Of a stretch of 64,000 nucleotides of DNA, positions 52,684 through 61,698 are shown in pieces. Positions within the stretch are counted from its first letter, which is position 1. Each line of letters begins with the position of its first letter. Where the stretch lies: assembly GCA_019636445.1 (NCBI GenBank), contig JAHBXO010000017.1, positions 50,266 through 114,265 of the forward strand, in the 5' to 3' direction. Position numbers and translations under genes: made by a program. The stretch comes from Gemmataceae bacterium. GTDB lineage: Bacteria > Planctomycetota > Planctomycetia > Gemmatales > Gemmataceae. Under the pieces are notes generated by a model. The model saw only the letters and a program-made list of their open reading frames with translations. It did not search any database and was not told the DNA's origin.

Positions 52684-53577
52684 TCAATGCGGCACCATCT
52701 CGTCGGCGTGATAACTGGACCGCACGTACGGCCCGGCGACGACTTGCCGGAAGCCCAACATGCGGGCGCGGGCGGCCAAATCGTCGAACTCCGAGGGCGG
52801 CACGTACCGGGCTACGGGAATGTGCTTGAGCGTCGGCGCGAGGTACTGGCCGAGCGTCAGCACGTCGCACGCGATGGCACGCAGGTCGGCGAAGACATCG
52901 AACAGTTCGTCGGTCGTTTCGCCGAGGCCGAGCATCAACCCCGCCTTCGTCACGATATCCGGCCGGCGCTGCTTCACGCGATCCAGCAGATCGAGGCTGC
53001 GGCGATACTCCGCCCGGCCACGCACACGTCGGTAGAGTCGGGGGACTGTTTCCAGATTGTGGTTGAAGACGTCCGGGCTGGATTCGAGGACGCGGTCGAT
53101 CGCGGCCGCATCGCCGAGGAAGTCGGGCGTCAGCACTTCGACGGCCGCGCCGGTGCGCTCGCGCACGGCGACGACGCAGCGGGCGAAGTGGTCGGCGCCG
53201 CCGTCGGGCAGGTCGTCGCGCGTGACGGACGTGATGACGACATGTTTCAATCCCAGTCGGGCCGCCGCCTCGGCGACGCGCGCCGGTTCGTCGTCTTCGA
53301 GCGGCTGCGTTTCCCCGCGCGGTACGGAGCAGAAGCCGCACGGCCTCGTGCAGACGTTGCCGAGCACCATGAACGTCGCCGTGCGCCGCGAGTAGCACTC
53401 CGGCCGGTTCGGACAGCGGGCGTTCTCGCAGACGGTCTCGAGTTTGAGATCGCGGAGCAGCGATTCGGTGAAGAAGTTCTCGTTGCCGACCGGGAGCGGG
53501 CGCTTGAGCCAGTCCGGCAGCCGGCGGGCGCCGATCGGGTGGCGTTCGGGGCGGTCAACGACGGTGAGCGTTCGCAT
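52684..53577 (-). CDS. lipA: Lipoyl synthase
   Basis: A 297-residue radical-SAM enzyme that inserts two sulfurs into protein-bound octanoate. Both iron-sulfur clusters are encoded: the auxiliary cluster CENARCPNRPEC (C50, C55, C61) and the radical-SAM C-x3-C-x2-C at C76, C80 and C83 (GNVCTRPCGFC). The C-terminal RSSYHAD motif, whose Ser ligates the auxiliary cluster, is present. I start it at MRTLTVVDRP, where it overlaps the lipB stop by 23 nt. The gene looks fully functional, in contrast to its two unusual neighbours. Confidence 0.95.
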   Translation of the reverse strand: MRTLTVVDRPERHPIGARRLPDWLKRPLPVGNENFFTESLLRDLKLETVCENARCPNRPECYSRRTATFMVLGNVCTRPCGFCSVPRGETQPLEDDEPARVAEAAARLGLKHVVITSVTRDDLPDGGADHFARCVVAVRERTGAAVEVLTPDFLGDAAAIDRVLESSPDVFNHNLETVPRLYRRVRGRAEYRRSLDLLDRVKQRRPDIVTKAGLMLGLGETTDELFDVFADLRAIACDVLTLGQYLAPTLKHIPVARYVPPSEFDDLAARARMLGFRQVVAGPYVRSSYHADEMVPH

Positions 53578-54265
53578 GGAGGATGTTGTGCGAATGGAGG
53601 ACGGTTTGTCGAGAGTATCCGAAGCGGGCGGCGATTGCGTTCGCGAGTTCAACGCGTACGCCGGCGAGGCGGACGCGGCGCGGGCTTTCGCGTTCGAGCG
53701 ACGTCATCGACTTCGGGTCGCCGTCGCAGTCGATCGATTCGAAGAGTTCGAGGTCCGGGCAGACATTGACCACGAGGCCAAAGGCGGTGACCTCGGAACG
53801 GACGGCGATGCCGGCGTGGGCGATGCGGCGGTCGCCGACGCGCAGGCCGGGACGTTCGGAATCGACCGTGACATCGACACCGTAAGTCGCCACGACGTCG
53901 CGGGAGGCCAGCAGCAACTCGCGCAGGTATTCCCCCGGCGTGCGCCGCAGGCTCGCGAGGGGCAGAATGGGATAGGCGCAGACCTGGCCGGGCACGTGGA
54001 GCATCGTGCCACCGCCGCGGGCGACGTAGCGTTGCCGCCATTCGCGGCCGGCCATTGCGTCCGGCGAGAGGCGCACGTGCCGCCGGCTGCCGTCGCGGCC
54101 GATGGTCACGATCGGCGGATGCTCGCAGACCACCAGCGATGCCAGTTCCGGTTCGCCGCCGACCTCGTACACCAGCCGCCGCTGGAACGACAGGAACTCT
54201 TCGTAGGGAAGCGATCCGAGCAGATACACGCGCAGCGATGTGCCGCCGTCCGCGAATTCCTCCAT
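53555..54265 (-). CDS. lipB: Octanoyltransferase LipB-like, catalytic lysine replaced
   Basis: A 236-residue LipB-like protein. LipB moves octanoate from ACP to lipoyl domains; it uses a Cys/Lys pair. Recognisable blocks are LVVCEHPPIVTIGRDG, the ARGGGTMLHVPGQ pocket (family RGGxxTYHGPGQ), RRIAHAGIAVRSEV, and FGLVVNVCPDLELFESIDCD. The Cys is kept, shifted by one residue (IDCDG against I-x-PCG; C180), but the Lys of GxKIAS reads Arg (R147, GDRRIAHAG) and the His of xFHGxALN reads Phe (AFGLVVN). First gene of the lip operon; overlaps lipA by 23 nt. Confidence 0.85.
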   Translation of the reverse strand: MEEFADGGTSLRVYLLGSLPYEEFLSFQRRLVYEVGGEPELASLVVCEHPPIVTIGRDGSRRHVRLSPDAMAGREWRQRYVARGGGTMLHVPGQVCAYPILPLASLRRTPGEYLRELLLASRDVVATYGVDVTVDSERPGLRVGDRRIAHAGIAVRSEVTAFGLVVNVCPDLELFESIDCDGDPKSMTSLERESPRRVRLAGVRVELANAIAARFGYSRQTVLHSHNILHANAHRR

Positions 54266-54374
54266 GCCGTCTCGGTCCTCTCGTCGAATCGAACCATTCT
54301 ACCCGGTTCGATCGGCCTTGACGCGATTCGCCGATTCTGGCCCTCATGGAGCGGACCGATATTGCGATCTTCCC

Positions 54375-55946
54375 ATGCTCGATCGACTCAAACCATTCGC
54401 GATCCACCCGCTCATCCTCGCGTCGGCGCTGACGCTCGCGAACGCCGCGAAGCCGGTCGTCGTCGACGACACCGCGTTCCTGATCTTCGCCCGCCATCTC
54501 GCGACTGATCCCGCGAATCCCTACAGTTTCGAGCTGTTCTGGTACGATGCCCCCCGACCGGCGATGGACTGCGTGATGCCGCCGGTACTACCGTACTGGC
54601 TCGGTCTCGGCCTCGCGCTGTTCGGCGAGGATCTGTTCCTGCTCAAGCTCTGGCTGTTCCCGTTTGCCGCGGTTCTCGCTTGCGCGGCACGATTTCTGGC
54701 ACGACGATTCACGCCTGATTCGGGCGGTACGGCTGCCGTCATGCTGACCGTCGGCCCCGGGGCGCTGCCGTTTTTCAACTTCATGCTGGACCTTCCCGCC
54801 CTCGCGCTGCAGCTCGGCGCGATCGCACTCGCATTCCGGGGTATCGATTCCCGACGAAGCTGGCCGTGGGCGGTGGGGACCGGTCTTGCGACGACACTTG
54901 CACTCCAGACGAAATTCTCCGTCCTCGGGCTGCCCGCGATCCTCCTCGCGATCGGATACTTTTCGGGGCGTATCCGTTTCGCCGTTCACGCGGTCGCCCT
55001 CGGGATTGCCGGATTCGTGGCATGGGAGGGCTACGTTTATTCCGTCCACGGACTCTCACACTTCCTGCACCACACCTTCGGCTACGCGAAGGATACGAAC
55101 GCGCAGACAAAACTGGCACTGGCGATCGCTTTGCTCGGTCATGTCGGGTTGACGGCGGGTTGGGCCGGCCGAACGCTCGCGTTTCGAGGGTCGGCCTTCG
55201 CCTTCGGTTCGTTGTTCCTCATCATCGCTTTCCTTCCCGTGCCCGGTTCCACGACCATCATTGGCATCGTGCTGATCCTGCTCGGTGGCGGCGCGGTATT
55301 GCCCGCCGTGCGGTCGGCGGTCCGGTTCCTGCTCCGGTGCGAGACTGCGCCGGAGACCCGCATACTGGCCGCCTGGCTTATCCTCGAAATCCTGGTCTAT
55401 TTCGCCGTCTCGCCGTTTCCCGCCGGCCGGCGCGTCCTCGGCATCACGGTGCCCTTGGTCCTCTTGCTGGCGCGATTTTCGGTTCTCCCGGTCCGGGGCG
55501 TCGTTTTTGGCTTCGTCTTCGGACTCGCCGTCACGGCGCTCGATGGATTCGACGCCGCCGCCGAGCGATCGATTCCCCAACGGGCCGCCGCCATCACACG
55601 CGGCTCGGGCACGACGCATACCCTCGGCCACTGGGGCTTCCAGTACTACGCCGAGCGGGAGGGGATGCGGCTCGTCGACTCCCGCGTCGCGCTCTTCGAG
55701 GCGGGCGATTGGTTGCTCGTGCCCATCGGCGAGCGCCCGCAGACCGGTGGCTATCGCGTGGTGCCGAACTCCGAAACGATGGAACGGATCGGCGAATTGG
55801 TCGAAGAGGATGTGATCCGCTTGAAGACGATCCCGAACCTGTATTCGGCACGCACCCCCTTCGCGGTGCGCACCGGTCCGCGGTTGAAGTACGAGTTGTA
55901 TCGGGTCCGAACGGCGACCGCCGCGACGATCGTCCGCGTGCCGTGA
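54375..55946 (+). CDS. Polytopic membrane protein, glycosyltransferase family 39-like
   Basis: A 523-residue protein with a dozen or so membrane segments (LFLLKLWLFPFAAVLACAAR, GALPFFNFMLDLPALALQLG, GSLFLIIAFLPVPGSTTIIG, LLLARFSVLPVRGVVFGFVF) and a soluble C-terminal domain of about 100 residues. An acidic pair after the first segment (KPVVVDDTAFLIFARHLATD) takes the place of the GT39 catalytic motif, but P-D-E is not present, so it is a distant member. Sugar donor and acceptor unknown. The ATG at 54375 is preferred over an upstream frame that overlaps lipB. Divergent from lipB, convergent with the dehydrogenase gene. Confidence 0.7.
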   Translation: MLDRLKPFAIHPLILASALTLANAAKPVVVDDTAFLIFARHLATDPANPYSFELFWYDAPRPAMDCVMPPVLPYWLGLGLALFGEDLFLLKLWLFPFAAVLACAARFLARRFTPDSGGTAAVMLTVGPGALPFFNFMLDLPALALQLGAIALAFRGIDSRRSWPWAVGTGLATTLALQTKFSVLGLPAILLAIGYFSGRIRFAVHAVALGIAGFVAWEGYVYSVHGLSHFLHHTFGYAKDTNAQTKLALAIALLGHVGLTAGWAGRTLAFRGSAFAFGSLFLIIAFLPVPGSTTIIGIVLILLGGGAVLPAVRSAVRFLLRCETAPETRILAAWLILEILVYFAVSPFPAGRRVLGITVPLVLLLARFSVLPVRGVVFGFVFGLAVTALDGFDAAAERSIPQRAAAITRGSGTTHTLGHWGFQYYAEREGMRLVDSRVALFEAGDWLLVPIGERPQTGGYRVVPNSETMERIGELVEEDVIRLKTIPNLYSARTPFAVRTGPRLKYELYRVRTATAATIVRVP

Positions 55947-55953
55947 GATTCCT

Positions 55954-56940
55954 TTAGCGATTCTCGTAGACGGCGGGGTTCACGCAGTGCGGCAGTCGTT
56001 CGCCCTTCACGCCGGCCAGCAGGTTCCGCGCGCACAGCGTCGCCATCGCGTTTCTCGTGTCCACGGTCGCGCTGGCGATGTGCGGCGCGATAACGCAGTT
56101 CGGCAGCGAATACAGTTCGTGCTCCGGCGGCAGCGGTTCCGGTTCGGTCACGTCCAGCCCGGCGGCGAAGATCGTACCGGACCGCAGGGCGTTTGCGAGT
56201 GCGGGTTGGTCCACGTGAGGCCCGCGGGCCGTGTTGACGAACACTGCCGTCCGTTTCATCTTCGCGAACTCCGCGGCCCCGAACATCCCTTTCGTCGTCG
56301 GGTTCAAGTCGGCATGCACCGAGACGAAATCGGACTCCGCGAGCAGCGTATCGAGTTCGACGTGCCGGGCACCGAGTTCGCGGTCGGCGTCGGGTTTGGG
56401 CTGGCGCGCGGTGTAGAGCACCTTCATGCCCCAGCCGCCGTGGAGCCGCTTCGCCGTGGCGAAGCCGATGCGGCCCATGCCAACGATGCCAAGGGTACGT
56501 CCGGCGAGGTCGCAACCGAGCCAGCCGAGCGGTTCCCACGTCAGCCAGCGGCCGGCGCGGGCGTCGAGGGAGCTTTCGCCGAGCCGCCGTGCCGCCGCGA
56601 GCAGGAGCGTGACCGCGATGTCCGCGGTGGCGTCGGTCAGCGCGCCTGGGGTGTTCCCCACGGGGATCTTCCGCGCCGTCGCGGCCGCGAGGTCGATGTT
56701 GTTCACGCCGACGGCGAAGTTCGACACGACTTTGAGTTTCGGGGCGGCGTCCAGCAATGCGGCGTCGATCCGGTCCGTCAGTAGCGAGACCAGTCCGTCG
56801 CAGGTTTGGGCCTTTTCGCGGAGGATTTCCGGCGATGGCGGCAATCGCTCCGGCCACACCTCCACGGCGCACTCGGCTTCGATCAGCTTGAGGCCGGCGT
56901 CGGGGATGCGCCGCGCGACGAACACCTGCGGTCGGGCCAT
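55954..56940 (-). CDS. D-isomer 2-hydroxyacid dehydrogenase (glyoxylate/hydroxypyruvate reductase-like)
   Basis: A 328-residue NAD(P)-dependent dehydrogenase. The NAD-binding motif is TLGIVGMGRIGFATAKRL; catalytic residues lie in VNTARGPHVDQPALANAL (Arg), LDVTEPEPLPPEHELYSL (Glu) and VIAPHIASATVDTRNAM (His). The N-terminus VFVARRIPDAGLKLIEAECA and VSNFAVGVNNIDLAAATAR fit the glyoxylate/D-glycerate group. Substrate is inferred as glyoxylate, hydroxypyruvate or glycerate. Single gene, 7 nt from the stop of the convergent membrane protein. Confidence 0.9.
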   Translation of the reverse strand: MARPQVFVARRIPDAGLKLIEAECAVEVWPERLPPSPEILREKAQTCDGLVSLLTDRIDAALLDAAPKLKVVSNFAVGVNNIDLAAATARKIPVGNTPGALTDATADIAVTLLLAAARRLGESSLDARAGRWLTWEPLGWLGCDLAGRTLGIVGMGRIGFATAKRLHGGWGMKVLYTARQPKPDADRELGARHVELDTLLAESDFVSVHADLNPTTKGMFGAAEFAKMKRTAVFVNTARGPHVDQPALANALRSGTIFAAGLDVTEPEPLPPEHELYSLPNCVIAPHIASATVDTRNAMATLCARNLLAGVKGERLPHCVNPAVYENR

Positions 56941-57065
56941 GAGTATTCACCTCGGGGAACGGACGGGCATTCTAGCCGGAACCAAACTCGCGCAGACACG
57001 ATTCCCCGATCCCGCTATGGTCCCGGTTCGCGCAGACCCGCCCCCATCTGTACGGAGACAGACCC

Positions 57066-58034
57066 ATGACCCTCGAACGCTGGAAACTTCTGGCCGGCGG
57101 TTTCGGCATCGCGATCGTCGGCGTCGTCGCGATGGCCAATCCGCAGTGCCCCGGCAAAACCGACCCGGCGCGGGAAAAGGCCCCGCCGACCCGGGAAGTC
57201 GTCGCGCGGCCGGTGGATGCACCGAAGCCGATCACCCTGGTGGCGCCAAAACCGGAACCGGCCACGACGCCCGGTATCCCGGATATCGTTGTCGGGGCCG
57301 TGCCTCCGATCGTCGATCCGTTGCCGAGCGTGCCGGCGTTGCCGGTCTCGCGCAAGGCCGAGACGGTCGTCGAAATTCCACTGCCGAAGACTTCGCCGCC
57401 GGTGTTGCCGACGGTTTCGCCGCTGACGATCGAACTCCCGAAGGTCGAAGTCACTCCGAATTCGATTCCCAACGCAGCCCCGCCGGTCTTGTCGCCATTG
57501 CCGTCGATCCCGTCGTCGCCACCTCCTGCGATTGTCGCCGTCGAACCTGCGAAGGCTCGCCCGGCACCGAATCTCGCGCCGGCCCAGCCCGCAGCCACCG
57601 CGCTCACGCCGACGCCGTTCCTCGAGCCACAGGCCGCGGCGCCGGCGATCAAGGAGGAAGTGGAGACCCGCGTGCGCGTGGTGGTGCCGTTGGGCAAGAG
57701 CCAGGCGAAGTTCGAGGTGTTGACGGGCGAAACGGTCCTGCTGCAAGCCGTCTGCGAAGCGGTCGAGGTGCGTTCGCCGAGCGACAAAACCGAGAAGGGA
57801 AGCGCCGCGTCGCCGATCAAGGCCAGCGGCAAGGTGCGCTTCACCGCACCGGGCTGCGAGGGGACCTGCGATACGCTGGCCGTGCTGCCGGGCACCGGCG
57901 AGGTGGAACTGACCGGAAGCGTGCGCGTGACTTGCAAGCACGGGAAGGCCGAAACCGAAATCCAGGCGACCACGATGAAATTCAAACTCGGTTCGGCGCC
58001 GGCGGTTGTGGCGGTATCCGCAAAAGGCGACTGA
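57066..58034 (+). CDS. Exported proline-rich protein with LptA/OstA-like C-terminus
   Basis: A 322-residue protein with an N-terminal signal or anchor (LLAGGFGIAIVGVVAMANPQ), followed by about 180 residues of Pro/Val/Ala-rich linker (VVGAVPPIVDPLPSVPALPV, SPLPSIPSSPPPAIVAVEPA). The last 120 residues form a beta-rich domain: KFEVLTGETVLLQAVCEAVE, SGKVRFTAPGCEGTCDTLAV and GEVELTGSVRVTCKHGKAET. The string of short strands with x-G-x-V/L resembles OstA/LptA repeats, which shuttle lipopolysaccharide; the match is weak. Envelope location is likely. Followed by a terminator hairpin. Confidence 0.6.
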   Translation: MTLERWKLLAGGFGIAIVGVVAMANPQCPGKTDPAREKAPPTREVVARPVDAPKPITLVAPKPEPATTPGIPDIVVGAVPPIVDPLPSVPALPVSRKAETVVEIPLPKTSPPVLPTVSPLTIELPKVEVTPNSIPNAAPPVLSPLPSIPSSPPPAIVAVEPAKARPAPNLAPAQPAATALTPTPFLEPQAAAPAIKEEVETRVRVVVPLGKSQAKFEVLTGETVLLQAVCEAVEVRSPSDKTEKGSAASPIKASGKVRFTAPGCEGTCDTLAVLPGTGEVELTGSVRVTCKHGKAETEIQATTMKFKLGSAPAVVAVSAKGD

Positions 58035-58053
58035 TCGATTCCGATACACCATT

Positions 58054-58086
58054 TCGCCCCACGTCGGAATTTCCGGCGCGGGGCGA
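58054..58086 (+). terminator. Hairpin terminator after the proline-rich gene
   Basis: A composite stem, TCGCCCC (58054-58060) with GGGGCGA (58080-58086) outside and CGTCGG / CCGGCG inside, is followed by TTTCGTGTTCT. It starts 20 nt after the stop codon. Confidence 0.75.
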
Positions 58087-58156
58087 TTTCGTGTTCTAAG
58101 GTTCGCGAACGGGAATCGCTCCCGTTTGCCCGAACCGGACAATCGATTCGATCGCC

Positions 58157-58654
58157 ATGTTCGCCAACCTTCTTTTTGGATTCGATTTCGCACCGTATCA
58201 GCCGTACCTGCCGCATTTGGTGGGCTGCGGTGTGGCGACGGGTGTCTTCGCCGCCGTGATCGCTCGTAAACTCCTTTCCGGCCGTTCGCAGGTCGATTCA
58301 ATCGAATCCGGCCGATCCGGGCCGCAAACCTTCGAGGAATCCAGTTTCGGCGATCGACGGAATTCGCTCCGCCGCGAGGGGCAACCTGTACTCGTGCACC
58401 TCGCCTCTCCGGCGTTTCATGGCAGCACGCGGGACGGATTGGTCATGGACCGTTCCACCGGCGGTCTGCGCATCCGACTCGATTCGGGGGTCGCTCCCGG
58501 CACCGCGATCCAGATTCTCGCGGCCAACGCGCCGGACACGACGCCGTGGGTGACCGCGATCATCCGCAACTGCAAACCGGTCGACCGCCATTACGAGATC
58601 GGCTGTGAATTCGAATCCACACCGCCGTGGAATGTCTTGCTGCTCTTCGGCTAA
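58157..58654 (+). CDS. Membrane-anchored PilZ domain protein
   Basis: A 165-residue protein. One membrane segment near residues 20-40 (LVGCGVATGVFAAVIARKLL) is followed by a PilZ domain with both c-di-GMP motifs: RRNSLRRE (residues 67-74, the RxxxR switch) and DRSTGG (98-103, DxSxxG). The domain closes with PWVTAIIRNCKPVDRHYEIG. It probably senses cyclic di-GMP at the inner membrane; the output is unknown. Its last 4 nt overlap the convergent TPP-enzyme gene. Confidence 0.85.
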   Translation: MFANLLFGFDFAPYQPYLPHLVGCGVATGVFAAVIARKLLSGRSQVDSIESGRSGPQTFEESSFGDRRNSLRREGQPVLVHLASPAFHGSTRDGLVMDRSTGGLRIRLDSGVAPGTAIQILAANAPDTTPWVTAIIRNCKPVDRHYEIGCEFESTPPWNVLLLFG

Positions 58655-60546
58655 TCGTTCTTTTCCGGCTTCAGGTTCAGTGTTCTCGCGCCGATGCGTG
58701 CGGCGAAACGCGCCTTCTGCACCGCGCTCAGTTCCGCCGTGTAGCGATCACGCACGGCTTCGATCCATCGGATCTTCCGATTGCCGTAATCGGTTTGCAC
58801 ACGGACGAGCACGGGGCCGTCGTGGCAGAACGCCGCACGGAGTCCTCCGTCGAGGTGGTCGTGCGTTTGAATGTCCTGGTAAGCGACGCCGACGGCCTGG
58901 GCGAATGCGCGGTAGTCGATGCGCGCAAGGTGCGTCGCCGTCGTCCGCCGGTATGCCACCTGCTGAAGCACCTGCATGTAGTGGTACGCGCAATCGTCCA
59001 GCACGAAGACCTTCAGCGGTAGACCTTCGCGTGCCGCCGTCGACAGTTCCATCGCGCTCATCAGGAAGCAGCCATCGCCCGTCAGCGTCGCCACGGTCCG
59101 GCCGGGTACGGCGTGCATCGCGCCGAGCGCCGCCGGGATCGACCAGCCCATCGATTGGTTGTCCACCGGATTGAAATAGGTTCGCGGGTGTAATGTGCGG
59201 TAGTACTCCGCGGCCAGGTGCTCGCTCAGGCTCACGTCGGTGAAGAGCAGGGCATCCTCGCACAAGTGGCGCCGCAGGGCCGCGATCAGCGCCAAGGGAT
59301 CAACGCCGCACTTCGCCGCCGGCACGGCTTTCAACTCCGCCTGCTGTTCGGCCTTTGCCTGCTGGATGCGCGCGGCGAGCTTGTCGTCCTTCGGCCGGCG
59401 GATCGCATCGCCGCACTCGAGCAACTTGGCGAGAAACAACTCCGCGTCCGCATGCACGCAGATGTCCGCCGGCATGGATTTGCCGAGATTTGCCGCATTC
59501 GCGTCGACATGGATCACGTGTTTCGGCCGCGGGTTGCCGTAATAACCGGTGGAGACTTCGCTGAACTTCACGCCGACGGCGAGGAGTACATCCACGCCCG
59601 ACTTGAGTGGGTGCAGTTTCTCGCGTTCGAAGGCGGTCTCGGCGACGGCAGAAGCATGCGCGCCGTAGCCCCAGCCGACGGCGAGCTGATGGCACTCGCT
59701 CACGGCCCCTTTCCCGGACACGCTCGTGGCAATCGGTGCCTGGAGCAGTTCGGCGACGGCGGCCAGCGAAGCGCCACTGTCCATGCAGCCAAGGCCCGCG
59801 TAGATGCCGACGCGCTTCCGCTTGTCTCCAAGCAGCGCGATCGCGCGGGCACAAGCCGCATCGTCGCACGGGATCGCCAGCGGGGGCAGCGGGCCGTTTT
59901 TGAACTCGGACACTTCGATGAGCAGGTTGTACGGGATGACCACGGCCGTCGGGCCGGGTTCACCACAAACGGCCAGTTGGAACGCCTTCCGGATCGCGTC
60001 CGGGATTTGCTTGACATCGCAGACCGGGAAGACCCCCTTGCAAACAGGCTTGAGGAGTTCGGTCTGGTTCAGGCAATGGACCTGGAACGGCCTGGCGTGG
60101 GCACCATTGCCAACATCGCCCACGATGGCGACGACAGGGATGGAATCGAGAAGCGCCTCTCCCAGACCGGTAAGGGCGTTCGTGACGCCGGGGCCGGGTA
60201 CCACGCAGAGCACGCCGGGCCGACCGGAGGCGCGGGCGTAGCCGTCGGCCATGCAGGCCGCGGAGTATTCGTGGGTCACGAGCTGATAGTGAACATCGCG
60301 GCTCTTGAGTTCGTCCCAGAGTTCATTTTCCTGAGCACCCGGGATTCCAAACACACAGCGGACATCTTCGGCGAGCAATGTCTCGGCGACGGCCTGGGCG
60401 CCGGTATATCGACCGATCACCCAGCCGGGATTCTGGCGCCGCCGCAGCCTGTCGAGCGGAGCGGCAGTCGATTTCGGGGCAAGTGCTGCCCCGGCGACGA
60501 GGGCCGCACCCGTGAAGAGTGTCCGCCGATCGATGGGCCAATCCAT
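58651..60546 (-). CDS. Thiamine-pyrophosphate-dependent enzyme with Tat signal (acetolactate synthase-like)
   Basis: A 631-residue TPP enzyme of the acetolactate synthase/benzoylformate decarboxylase type with three domains. The Pyr domain carries the catalytic Glu in VTHEYSAACMADGYARASG, the middle domain is ADNA-like (IYAGLGCMDSGASLAAVAEL), and the PP domain has the TPP/Mg motif TGDGCFLMSAMELSTAAR followed by VLDDCAYHYMQ. Unusually, it begins with a twin-arginine-type signal (DRRTLFTGAALVAGAALAP), so export in folded form with bound cofactor is predicted. The ATG at 60546 is used; another lies 10 codons upstream. No FAD-binding sequence was recognised. Reaction unknown. Confidence 0.82.
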   Translation of the reverse strand: MDWPIDRRTLFTGAALVAGAALAPKSTAAPLDRLRRRQNPGWVIGRYTGAQAVAETLLAEDVRCVFGIPGAQENELWDELKSRDVHYQLVTHEYSAACMADGYARASGRPGVLCVVPGPGVTNALTGLGEALLDSIPVVAIVGDVGNGAHARPFQVHCLNQTELLKPVCKGVFPVCDVKQIPDAIRKAFQLAVCGEPGPTAVVIPYNLLIEVSEFKNGPLPPLAIPCDDAACARAIALLGDKRKRVGIYAGLGCMDSGASLAAVAELLQAPIATSVSGKGAVSECHQLAVGWGYGAHASAVAETAFEREKLHPLKSGVDVLLAVGVKFSEVSTGYYGNPRPKHVIHVDANAANLGKSMPADICVHADAELFLAKLLECGDAIRRPKDDKLAARIQQAKAEQQAELKAVPAAKCGVDPLALIAALRRHLCEDALLFTDVSLSEHLAAEYYRTLHPRTYFNPVDNQSMGWSIPAALGAMHAVPGRTVATLTGDGCFLMSAMELSTAAREGLPLKVFVLDDCAYHYMQVLQQVAYRRTTATHLARIDYRAFAQAVGVAYQDIQTHDHLDGGLRAAFCHDGPVLVRVQTDYGNRKIRWIEAVRDRYTAELSAVQKARFAARIGARTLNLKPEKND

Positions 60547-61654
60547 GCCGTGCTCCGATGCCGTGCGAGGGTGCATCCCGGCTTCGCCATCCGTGGCGGA
60601 AAATCGGGTTCCGGCAGTGGCATCGGTTACAAGCGTCGGCGAAGTTTGGCCGGTCTGGGAAACCGGAAGGAATTTCCGCGGGCTGCCGCCGTCACGTTCG
60701 GCGCCGCCGGACACTACCCCGGTTCGCGCTTGTTTCGCGCTGTGGCCACGCGTACGATGCTAGAGCCTCTGCGGTGTTCGTGTGCGGCTGCACTATGTTG
60801 GGGACCCTACAAGAACCTGCACGGGGGCCTTATTTCAATACGTCCGCGGCTCGCAAGCCCATCCCGGCATTTCGGTGTCGGATTGTAGTGGGATCCGAAA
60901 GTCGGACGTGAGGCTCCCACGATCTCTTAGCGGGTTCCTCAAACGCAGCCCCTACGGCACAGGTGGAGGTTTTTTCGTTTCCCGATCCATCGTCACGATC
61001 AGAAAAGAAAAATCCAGTTTTTACGCATCCCATCGGCCGAGTATCAACGCAAGTCCTTGCAAATCATGATTTTAGGTGAGTTGTCGTTTCGGAATCGGAA
61101 TGGCACCGGTACGGAAAAACCAACTTGACGCCAGAATACGGACCAATTGATCCCGTTCTGTTTCTGCTGGTTTTCGCGTGAACTTCGCGAAAAGCCAATC
61201 TGCCACCGGACTGTCAGTTTCCATGCCAAAGGCCGGTGTTGACTTTCCAGAAAATCCGGGTAATTTGTGATCCGACGAGCGATTATTCCGATTGTGAGGG
61301 TTAGTCCAAATGGCCGATACTACCGAACGGACTCACAGCCTCCTCTCTTCACCGTGCTGTGACCGTGTTTTCACACCGACCCCACGGCTCCCATCCTGAT
61401 CGACAGAACCAGACGACCGACCGCAACATCAAACGCATGATGCGATGACGCATGAGACATTGACCAGACCCGAAAGTTCGTGACTCGAAGAGCCACGGCC
61501 CCGAAAGTCGGCACGACTGCCCGGGAATGGATTCCCGGTTCTACGCCAGGGACGGCGATTTCAGTTGTGTCTCGGTGGAATTCGCTTCCCCACCGCGATG
61601 GATCCGACATTCGGGGTCAAGTGGGACCTGGGCAGGTAAGCCAACAGGTCGTTG
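60547..61654. other. Long non-coding stretch (about 1.1 kb) upstream of metH
   Basis: No open frame here has family resemblance or gene-like codon use, and the stretch is richer in A and T than its flanks. It contains several strong small hairpins: a nested stem at 60888-60920 (GTGGGA/TCCCAC outside, TCCGA/TCGGA inside) and CCGGGAA/TTCCCGG at 61521-61538. It probably holds the promoter of the TPP-enzyme gene on one side and the promoter and leader of metH on the other. No tRNA or known riboswitch could be identified by eye. Confidence 0.5.
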
Positions 61655-61698
61655 AAAAAAGCCGGGCGACTCCAAGGATCGGAGTCGTCCGGTTTTTT
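61655..61698 (+). terminator. Strong Rho-independent terminator just upstream of metH
   Basis: AAAAAAG is followed by a 12-bp stem (CCGGGCGACTCC at 61662-61673, loop AAGGATC, GGAGTCGTCCGG at 61681-61692, one G-T pair) and TTTTTT. It is the best intrinsic terminator in the window. It lies 75 nt before the metH start with no gene in front on the plus strand, a position typical of leader attenuation. Confidence 0.9.

Noticed and set aside
60782..61069. Plus-strand 95-codon frame in the long non-coding stretch
   Set aside because: No motif, no gene-like codon use, no ribosome-binding site; composition unlike neighbouring genes.
61480..61570. Possible tRNA, from a T-arm-like CCCGG-TTCTACG-CCAGG
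   Set aside because: The loop has T where a purine is required, the stem has a mismatch, and no matching 5' acceptor strand lies upstream.
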